In this document: positions 57,816-64,000 of the stretch, one piece after another
Position numbering within the stretch: position 1 is the first letter of the stretch
Layout of the letters: the number at the start of each line of letters is the position of its first letter
NCBI GenBank assembly: GCA_905182545.1
Contig: CAJJBY010000008.1
Coordinates: 62,001 to 126,000 of the forward strand
DNA: 64,000 nt
Origin: an uncultured Candidatus Puniceispirillum sp.
GTDB lineage: Bacteria; Pseudomonadota; Alphaproteobacteria; Puniceispirillales; Puniceispirillaceae
Direction of reading: 5' to 3'
Notes under the pieces: model-generated
The model's database searches: none
What the model was told of the DNA's origin: nothing
Seen by the model: the letters and a program-made list of their open reading frames with translations, nothing else
Program-made: the position numbers and the translations under genes

Positions 57816-58811
57816 CTAGGCGGCCAGCCTTGCTGCCAGAATTTCGCATTCATCGGCGGCCTTGCGAATAAACGCGCCACCATCATCAGCAAGCCGCGCC
57901 TGTTCACCCAATTGGCGGCGCCAATGTTTGGCTCCGCGTTGGCCTGCATAAAGCCCCAGCATATGCCGTGTTATGCTGTGAAGCGGCACATGATTTGCCA
58001 TCATCCGATCGGCATAATCGGCCATTGCTTCGGCTACTTGGCGACGGCTTGGCGGCGTTGCGCCAAAAACATCATTGGCGATTTCGGTCAAAACATATGG
58101 CGTGCGATAGGCGGCGCGCCCAAGCATCATCCCAGCAAAACCAGTAATTTCAGTGGCGATTTGCGCTTTGGTTTCCAATCCGCCATTCAAGATCACCCCA
58201 AGATCATCACGGCGCATGGCAAGACGGCGCGCACGGTCATAATCAAGCGGCGGAATGGCACGATTTTCCTTTGGGCTTAGGCCTTTTAGCCATGCTTTGC
58301 GGGCGTGAAGATAAAATATTTTAACCCCAGCATCCGCAACCCGATCAACAAATTGATCAAGTCCCGTCTCGGGATCCATATCATCGATTCCAATGCGGCA
58401 TTTAACCGTAACCGGCAAATCGCTCGCCGCCATCATCGCCGAACAGCAATCGGCCACCAATTGAGGCTCGGCCATCAAACAGGCGCCAAACCGGCCGGAT
58501 TGCACCCGATCAGATGGGCATCCAACATTCAGGTTAATTTCGGCAAATCCCTGGTCAGCAGCGCGTTCAACCGCCACCGCCAGACGCTCGGGCTGGCTGC
58601 CACCAAGCTGAAGCACCAGCGGGTGTTCAATTTCATCATGGCCAAGAAGCCGGTCAAGATCACCATGAATAACCGCCTCGGCTGTTACCATTTCGGTAAA
58701 CAGCAGCGCATCGGGCACAAGATGCCGGTGAAAGACGCGGCAATGCCGGTCAGTCCAATCCATCATGGGTGCCACACAAAGGCGCCGGTCGATGCTGTCT
58801 GATTTGATCAA
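57816..58811 (-). CDS. dusA: tRNA-dihydrouridine(20/20a) synthase DusA
   Basis: FMN enzyme reducing U20/U20a in the tRNA D-loop. The 331 residues show LCVAPMMDWTDRHCRVFHR, LLFTEMVTAEAVIHGD, PLVLQLGGSQPERLA, the catalytic-cysteine segment INLNVGCPSDRVQSGRFGACLM, TVKCRIGIDDMD and YLHARKAWLKGLSPKENR, which are specific to the DusA subgroup. The end LGLYAGQRGAKHWRRQL is also typical. Full length with no oddities. It stands between yciB and the DUF1491 gene on the same strand. Confidence 0.95.
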   Translation of the reverse strand: MIKSDSIDRRLCVAPMMDWTDRHCRVFHRHLVPDALLFTEMVTAEAVIHGDLDRLLGHDEIEHPLVLQLGGSQPERLAVAVERAADQGFAEINLNVGCPSDRVQSGRFGACLMAEPQLVADCCSAMMAASDLPVTVKCRIGIDDMDPETGLDQFVDRVADAGVKIFYLHARKAWLKGLSPKENRAIPPLDYDRARRLAMRRDDLGVILNGGLETKAQIATEITGFAGMMLGRAAYRTPYVLTEIANDVFGATPPSRRQVAEAMADYADRMMANHVPLHSITRHMLGLYAGQRGAKHWRRQLGEQARLADDGGAFIRKAADECEILAARLAA

Positions 58812-58857
58812 TGCTGGTCATGACGGCTTTATAGCCTTCCTTCGGGCAAATGCCAAC

Positions 58858-59184
58858 TCACAGCGCGTCAAACGGGTTTCGCGCCTTGGCGTCAGTGACC
58901 GCAACAACAAAGGCATCGTGATCCATCTTCGTTTCAGCGGCGAGACGGCTTGCGGCAGTTTCGCCATCTACCCATTCGGTACTGGTGATAATCTGCCACG
59001 CGTAATTGCCATCAAAATCAAGGCTTCGCGCCAGTAATTTATGACGCCCATCAAGCGCATCAATATGCACAAAAATGGCACCTGCATCAGCGTCGCCGCG
59101 GCGTGCCAGAACGCAATCAATAAAATTCATGCTGGCTTGCCGAAGCGCCGCACTCACCAATATGCCAGATTTCACCCGTGTCAT
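58858..59184 (-). CDS. DUF1491 family protein
   Basis: A 108-residue alphaproteobacterial protein of unknown function. It reads TRVKSGILVSAALRQASMNF, then AGAIFVHIDALDGRHKLLAR and a C-terminal DHDAFVVAVTDAKARNPFDAL. The double glycine/alanine strand followed by RRGDADAGAIFV matches the DUF1491 family. No signal peptide, membrane segment or catalytic motif is visible. A GTG three bases upstream of the ATG is an alternative start. It is 46 bases upstream of dusA's start on the same strand side and 60 bases from the SDHAF4-like gene. Confidence 0.82.
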   Translation of the reverse strand: MTRVKSGILVSAALRQASMNFIDCVLARRGDADAGAIFVHIDALDGRHKLLARSLDFDGNYAWQIITSTEWVDGETAASRLAAETKMDHDAFVVAVTDAKARNPFDAL

Positions 59185-59244
59185 CACGACGCCTCATTTG
59201 CCAGCTGGCAGCCCGAAAAGCCGATCCCGCCAAAACCATATGGC

Positions 59245-59433
59245 TTAAAAATCGGTGCAACGTCCCTTTTGTTCCCAATCACCATAGCGCGTTGGCTCGG
59301 GTCCTTTGGGACCATTCACCTCGGGTGGCATTTCACCATCAACCGCTTTTTTCGTCAGATTATCTCTATTTTGCACGGTTTTATCGACCGGTTCAGCGGC
59401 CGTTGCGGGCGTGTTTTTCTTGTCTCTTTCCAT
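59245..59433 (-). CDS. DUF1674 / succinate dehydrogenase assembly factor 4-like small protein
   Basis: A 62-residue protein homologous to mitochondrial Sdh8/SDHAF4, which protects flavinylated SdhA before assembly. The N-terminus is polar and disordered; the diagnostic C-terminus is EVNGPKGPEPTRYGDWEQKG ending RCTDF (family pattern G-P-x-G-P-E-P-T-R-Y-G-D-W-E-x-x-G-R-C-x-D-F). It is intact and short as expected. It lies divergent from rsmB, a frequent arrangement in Alphaproteobacteria. Confidence 0.9.
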   Translation of the reverse strand: MERDKKNTPATAAEPVDKTVQNRDNLTKKAVDGEMPPEVNGPKGPEPTRYGDWEQKGRCTDF

Positions 59434-59510
59434 GAATGGGTATATGCCCCCTTAAACGCCCAAAAACAAGTCATCAGCCACGTTATGCAGATGAACCATC
59501 GGAATTTTCA

Positions 59511-61075
59511 ATGCCTGATCGCAAAACCCCATCGACACTGACCCGCCTTGACAAGCCTCTCTTGCGTTTAGAAACGCCGAAAAGGGCGGCAAAGCTGCGG
59601 CCGGCAGACCGTGGTGAGCGCCAATCCACCGATCATTCATCTTCGGGCAAACCATCTGCAAATAACAACCGGCCAGCCTCGCACCCGAATGGCGATAAAA
59701 CAGCCAACGCCGCATGGCGGGCAAAAACCAGCGGCAAACCCGCAAAGCCAGCTGGCAAACGCCCGATGCAGCGCCAAAAAAAGCCGTTCTGACATCGCTA
59801 ACAAGCCGCCGTATCGTATTTGATCTGCTGGTCGCCGTTGATGAGGGCATTCAGCTTGATAAGGCGCTTTCATCAAGTCATGAATTACCCAAATTAGAAG
59901 ATCGTGATCGCCGTTTTGTTCGTTTGCTGGCAACGACCAGCCTTCGCCATCGCGGCCAATTGGAGCGCGTGCTTGCCCCGCTTGTTGCGCGCAAACCCTT
60001 TGGCGCACAAGCCAATGCCAATCTTATCCTGCTAATGGGCGCAGCGCAGCTTTTGCTGTTGAAAACAGGGGCGCATGCCGCCGTTGACAGCACGGTCGAG
60101 CTGATGCGCCAAACCGGATTTGACCGGTTGTGCGGGCTTGCCAATGCGGTCATGCGTCGCCTCACCCGTGAAGGCGAGGGCTTGTTTGAAGCCACCAGCC
60201 ACATGGATAATCTGCCAAGCTGGCTGCAACAAAGCTGGCGGCATTATTGGGGTGAGGAAGCCACCACCGCCATTGCCGGTCTTGCCATGATGCCACCGCC
60301 GCTTGATATTTCAGTCAAAGACGATGTCACCGGTTGGGCGGTCAAGCTTGACGCCCGCCTGATTGATAATCACAGCCTGCGCCGTGAATTTGATGGCGAT
60401 CCATCTTTGCTTGTCGGTTTTGATGAAGGCGCATGGTGGGTGCAAGATGCCGCCGCTGCCTTGCCAGCCCGCCTGTTAAATATCGTCAAAGACGAAGCAG
60501 TTATTGATTTATGTGCGGCGCCCGGTGGCAAAACCGCGCAATTGATTGCCGCTAGCGGCCGCGTCACCGCGATTGATAATAGCCGCAAACGGCTCGACCG
60601 GTTACGGCGCAATTTGAAACGCCTGAAACTACCGGCTGATCTTGTGCTTGCGGATGGTGTTGACTACCGCCCTGATGCGCTGGTTGATGCGGTTCTTGTC
60701 GATGCGCCTTGTTCGGCAACCGGCACGGTGCGACGACGGCCGGATATTTTGAACCAGCGCGAAGCCGAAGACATTATTGCCCTACAGCAAATTCAGTGGG
60801 ATCTGGTAACAAATGCGCTTGGCTGGCTTCGTCCGGGTGGCCGCATGGTTTATGCCACCTGTTCATTACAACCCGAAGAAGGTGAAGATATCATCAGCGC
60901 CGTCATCAATGCCGCTGATGGGCGCTTTGGCATTGATCCCATTACCGCTGATGAGGCTGGCATCTTTGCCAAATCAATCACCGAAACAGGCTGTATCCGC
61001 ATCCTGCCAAGCGACTATGTTGATATTGGCGGGGTTGATGGTTTTTTCATCGCGCGGTTGATGTCTTCAGAATAA
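59511..61075 (+). CDS. rsmB: RsmB-family rRNA (cytosine-5) methyltransferase, probable N-terminal frameshift
   Basis: SAM-dependent m5C methyltransferase for 16S rRNA (RsmB/Fmu group). NusB-like N-domain: RRIVFDLLVAVDEGIQLDKAL, LEDRDRRFVRLLATTSLRHRGQLE, AVDSTVELMRQTGFDRLCGLANAVMRRL. Catalytic domain: VIDLCAAPGGKTAQLIAASG, the VDAPCSATGTVRRRPDI cysteine, and YATCSLQPEEGE with the second cysteine. This frame starts cleanly at an ATG at 59714, but a basic 90-residue stretch from ATG 59511 (PDRKTPSTLTRLDKP to RPMQRQKK) runs into it at a seven-A tract (59776-59782). One missing A there would fuse them into one protein of about 520 residues, the likelier original. If not, start at 59714. Confidence 0.9.
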
Positions 61076-61120
61076 GCGGGAACGCATTCATCTCTTAATC
61101 GTGGCAAACGACAGGCAGTA

Positions 61121-62704
61121 ATGGCGAAGCGCAGCAAAACTCCTGACTCATGGCGTGTTGGCAAGCTTGAACAGCTATTCCGACACACAGGCCTGTTTTT
61201 GTGGAGTTTGCGTGGCAGCAAACCAAATGTAATCATCACTGGCTATTCCGATCATTGGCGCGGCGCGGCAAGCAGGGGATCGCAGATCATGATCAGCGGT
61301 TCAAACTGGAGGATCAGCAGTGGCGGTTTTGACGATTTTGAATGGCTTCGTGATTTACGCTCATTTGGCGGCAGCCAGGCGCGCAGTCGGGCGCGAAGCC
61401 TGATCAGCAACTGGCTTAAGGTCAATAGTCGCTGGAACGCCAAAAGCTGGCAGCCTGATATCATGGGAAAACGTCTGGCAAATCTGGTTTTTTGCTATGA
61501 TTGGTATGGCAGTTCTGCCGATGAAACATTCCAGCAGCAAATCAGCAACTCAATAGGGTTGCAGGCACGCTGTTTGGCGATTGATTGGAAGCGGCTCTAT
61601 GATCATGATGCCCGCGTTGGTGCCTTGCGCGGTCTGATCATTGCCGAGGCCGCACTTGGTGCCGATGCCAGCGACCTTGATAATCTGATGGAATTTCTGG
61701 TGCCGCTGATTGACGGCATGATCCATGCTGATGGTGGCCATAAAAGCCGTATGCCCGACAGACATCTAGCCATCATGCGCGATCTTATCGAAATTAGGAA
61801 CAGCGGCATTGCAAACCAGCTTGAACAGCTTGCTTGGCTTGATAAAACAATTGCCAAAATGGGCGCAATCTGCCGCATGTGGCGTCATGCTGATGGGCAA
61901 TTTGCCCGATTTAACGGTGCCGGCCTTTCCGATCCTGAAACCATCGACGAAACGCTGGCGCGCGCAGGGCAAAAGGGCAAGCTGTTGCAAAAAGCCCCCT
62001 ACAGCGGTTTTTTACGATTCTCATCGGGGCGATCAACCGTGATCATGGATGTTGGACAACCGGCCGAACACGCGGATGTGGTGGGGCTTGGCACGCTTGG
62101 TTTCGAATTTGCCGTTGGGCAGAATCTATTGGTGGTAAATCCGGGACAGATTACCGGCGATGTTAATCTTCACCGCCTGCTAAGCTCGACCAAAGCGCAT
62201 TCGACCCTAACCCTTGATGGCCAGAATTCGTCTGATTTTACCGTCGGCCGTCTTGCCAAAATATCTGATGTTGAAATGGGGCCAGCCGAAGGCGGACTGC
62301 TCGCAATTGCCAGCCATAGTGGCTATGAGACATCGCATGGCGTTATTCATCATCGCAAATTATATCTATCAACCGGCGGCGGCAATCTTCGCGGGGCTGA
62401 TCGGCTGGAATATTCTGGCGCGCCGGGTGAAATTGCCCGTATGGCGGTTATTCGGTTTCATTTACACCCCCGTGTGACTGTTGCCATGCTTCGCGACCAA
62501 CGGGTTTTGATCAAGATCCGAGGCAATCGCACAGGTTGGGTATTTCGGGCAAGCGCATCAGTGGCATTGGATACGTCCCTGTTTTTTGATATTGATGGGC
62601 GCAAGAATTGTCAGCAGATTGTTATTAATGTGCCGCTTGCCGATCTTCGGTCGGTCGGCGCTGTTGACGTCAAATGGGCATTTCAGCGGAACGAGCCGTT
62701 GTAA
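61121..62704 (+). CDS. Heparinase II/III family protein
   Basis: A 527-residue protein of the heparinase II/III-like family usually found after rsmB in Alphaproteobacteria. N-terminal alpha/alpha toroid: WRGAASRGSQIMISGSNWRIS, LISNWLKVNSRWNAKSWQPDIMGKRLANLVFCYDWY, HADGGHKSRMPDRHLAIMRDLIEIR. C-terminal beta-sandwich: GFLRFSSGRSTVIMDVGQP, LGTLGFEFAVGQNLLVVNPGQ, HRKLYLSTGGGNLRGADRLEYSG. No signal peptide is seen, so periplasmic polysaccharide lyase activity is doubtful. In many relatives purH follows, but here chrA does. Confidence 0.85.
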   Translation: MAKRSKTPDSWRVGKLEQLFRHTGLFLWSLRGSKPNVIITGYSDHWRGAASRGSQIMISGSNWRISSGGFDDFEWLRDLRSFGGSQARSRARSLISNWLKVNSRWNAKSWQPDIMGKRLANLVFCYDWYGSSADETFQQQISNSIGLQARCLAIDWKRLYDHDARVGALRGLIIAEAALGADASDLDNLMEFLVPLIDGMIHADGGHKSRMPDRHLAIMRDLIEIRNSGIANQLEQLAWLDKTIAKMGAICRMWRHADGQFARFNGAGLSDPETIDETLARAGQKGKLLQKAPYSGFLRFSSGRSTVIMDVGQPAEHADVVGLGTLGFEFAVGQNLLVVNPGQITGDVNLHRLLSSTKAHSTLTLDGQNSSDFTVGRLAKISDVEMGPAEGGLLAIASHSGYETSHGVIHHRKLYLSTGGGNLRGADRLEYSGAPGEIARMAVIRFHLHPRVTVAMLRDQRVLIKIRGNRTGWVFRASASVALDTSLFFDIDGRKNCQQIVINVPLADLRSVGAVDVKWAFQRNEPL

Positions 62705-62782
62705 AACACCGTCTTGGCAAATGACAATCATTGCAAAATATGATTACCTCAAGAATTCGACCGCCACTGAAAGTTTGCATTT

Positions 62783-64000
62783 TTGACCCAGACCCCGCCC
62801 CGATCCAAATCAGATAATATCGGCAAAAAGACGCCGCCACCGCTTGTGCAATCAACGGCCATCTGGGGCAAGATCGGGCTGTTATCCTTTGGCGGGCCAA
62901 CCGCGCAGATTGCGCTGATGCACCGGCTGATTGTTGCCGAACGACGCTGGCTGAGCGAAGCACAATTTTTAAATGCGCTTAGTTTTTGCATGTTGCTTCC
63001 AGGACCCGAAGCGATGCAGCTTGCCACCTATGCTGGCTGGCGGACGCATGGCGTTCTTGGCGGGCTTGTTGCCGGCTTGCTATTTGTCCTGCCCGGCGCC
63101 TTGATCATGCTTTGCCTCGGCATTGCGTATGTTTATTTCGGTACCTTCGGCATTGTTGGCGCGCTGTTTCTAGGGGTGAAAGCGGCAATTGTCGTAATTG
63201 TTTTGCAAGCATTGACCCGGCTTGCCGGAAAAGCCCTGCAAACGCCGCATCAATGGGTGATTGCCACCATCGGATTTTGTGGCATTTTCATTCTTGCCCT
63301 GCCCTTTCCCCTGATCATTGCGATGGCAGCAATCTATGGCTTTGCCAGCAATCGCCAACCCCAAGAAACCACAACATTGCCGCCTTTGCCAAACGGCAAA
63401 GACACGGTCAAAACCATCTTAATCTGGGCTGGAATTTGGTGGGGGCCATTATTGGCAATTGATCTTTTTACCAATGCGCCTTTGCTTGCCGAAATTGGCT
63501 ATTTCTTCAGCAAACTTGCCGTGGTGACTTTTGGCGGTGCCTATGCGGTGCTTGCCTATATTGCGCAAGATGTCGTTGGCCAGCTTGGCTGGCTGCAACC
63601 GACTGAAATGATGGACGGGCTTGGCCTTGCCGAAGCCACCCCCGGCCCATTAATCCTTGTGACTGAATTTGTCGGCTTTTTGGCGGCCTTTAAATCAGCG
63701 GGCATTGCCCATGGGATCGCGGGTGCCGCCATTGCGCTTTGGGCAACTTTCATTCCCTGTTTTTTATGGATTTTTGCCGGCGCGCCCTATCTTGACTGGC
63801 TAACATATCAGCCACGTTTGCAAGGCGCATTGGCAAGCATTATGGCCGCCGTTGTTGGCGTGATTGCCAATTTATTTGCGTGGTTTGCGCTGCATTTGTT
63901 TTTTACTGAAACCAGCATGACCAATGTTGGCATAATCCACATTCTGACCCCCGATCTGGCAAGCCTTGACCCGCGGGTGATTGCGATTACGTTGGTTTGT
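62783..64000 (+). CDS. chrA: Chromate transporter-like protein ChrA (3' end outside window)
   Basis: CHR-family membrane transporter with two tandem ChrA domains. The frame is open from a TTG at 62783 (TQTPPRSKSDNIGKK) to the last base, 406 codons. First domain: GKIGLLSFGGPTAQIALMHRLIV, WLSEAQFLNALSFCMLLPGPEAMQLATYAGW (key G-P-E-A-x-Q-L-A-T-Y), VLPGALIMLCLGIAYVYFG. Second domain: KLAVVTFGGAYAVLAYIAQD, GLAEATPGPLILVTEFVGFLA, GAAIALWATFIPCFLWIFAGAPYL. No ATG is available before the first domain, so TTG is the probable start. Chromate efflux is the family name; the natural substrate is uncertain. About one last membrane segment is missing. Confidence 0.92.
   Translation, partial: MTQTPPRSKSDNIGKKTPPPLVQSTAIWGKIGLLSFGGPTAQIALMHRLIVAERRWLSEAQFLNALSFCMLLPGPEAMQLATYAGWRTHGVLGGLVAGLLFVLPGALIMLCLGIAYVYFGTFGIVGALFLGVKAAIVVIVLQALTRLAGKALQTPHQWVIATIGFCGIFILALPFPLIIAMAAIYGFASNRQPQETTTLPPLPNGKDTVKTILIWAGIWWGPLLAIDLFTNAPLLAEIGYFFSKLAVVTFGGAYAVLAYIAQDVVGQLGWLQPTEMMDGLGLAEATPGPLILVTEFVGFLAAFKSAGIAHGIAGAAIALWATFIPCFLWIFAGAPYLDWLTYQPRLQGALASIMAAVVGVIANLFAWFALHLFFTETSMTNVGIIHILTPDLASLDPRVIAITLVC

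Noticed and set aside
59436-59792. Independent small basic protein gene upstream of rsmB
   Set aside because: Low-complexity basic sequence that merges with the RsmB frame at an A7 tract; better explained as its N-terminus.
3758-61075. Programmed +1 frameshifting as the explanation of the broken genes
   Set aside because: Too many unrelated housekeeping genes are affected, in both directions, some at homopolymers, and no stimulatory elements are seen. Kept only as a question for the CGA sites.
1-64000. Mobile elements, prophage, CRISPR arrays, tRNA or rRNA genes
   Set aside because: No transposase, integrase, phage structural gene, spaced repeat array or RNA-gene signature was seen on either strand.

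Overview
The window is dense, mid-GC bacterial chromosome with gene order typical of Alphaproteobacteria: accC-aat-DUF2155-mlaD-NDUFA12, tlyA-dxs-ispA-xseB, helicase-S4-TerB-FdxA-CarD, and acnA beside ccmABCD. A class II (B12-dependent) ribonucleotide reductase, heterotetrameric sarcosine oxidase, a non-pyrrolysine MttB-family methyltransferase and a corrinoid methyl-transfer operon suggest a marine methylated-amine user such as the SAR116 group. That taxonomic guess is inference only. No tRNA, rRNA, CRISPR array, prophage or insertion sequence was seen.

Layout. 1-3.2 kb: biotin carboxylase (5' end cut off), Aat, envelope genes and a complex I accessory subunit. 3.25-7.5 kb: a regulatory region with two NrdR-like boxes, then nrdJ and a strong terminator. 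7.6-14.1 kb: RidA, a FemAB-like acyltransferase, ClpA/ClpS, a D,D-carboxypeptidase with SPOR domain and a GFA-family protein. 14.2-20 kb: the imuA-imuB-dnaE2 mutagenesis cassette behind an alphaproteobacterial LexA box. 20-31 kb: an M20 amidohydrolase, soxBDAG, and a convergent DMGDH-like/MttB-like pair. 31-45.5 kb: housekeeping genes (pdxH, fabI, aroC, tlyA, dxs, ispA, xseB, a regulator, pip, carD, fdxA, helicase). 45.7-51 kb: acnA and ccmABCD. 51-56.7 kb: a six-gene corrinoid methyl-transfer operon. 57-64 kb: yciB, dusA, small conserved genes, rsmB, a heparinase-like protein and chrA (3' end cut off).

The two methyl loci fit one route. An MttB-like enzyme would move a methyl group from a quaternary amine, plausibly glycine betaine, to the corrinoid protein. 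A methyltransferase would pass it to tetrahydrofolate, and a MetF-like protein would interconvert methyl- and methylene-THF. A RACo-like protein would reactivate the corrinoid. The DMGDH-like protein and sarcosine oxidase would take dimethylglycine on to glycine. DUF1638 and PF13769 proteins sit inside this operon without a known role.

A striking feature is about 13 single-base frame disruptions in conserved genes (nrdJ, clpA, dac, GFA, dnaE2, DMGDH-like, helicase, DUF1638, rsmB). Protein similarity continues intact on both sides of each, so residual sequencing or assembly indels are the likeliest cause. Three of them nevertheless fall at in-frame CGA codons, two in the same heptamer.
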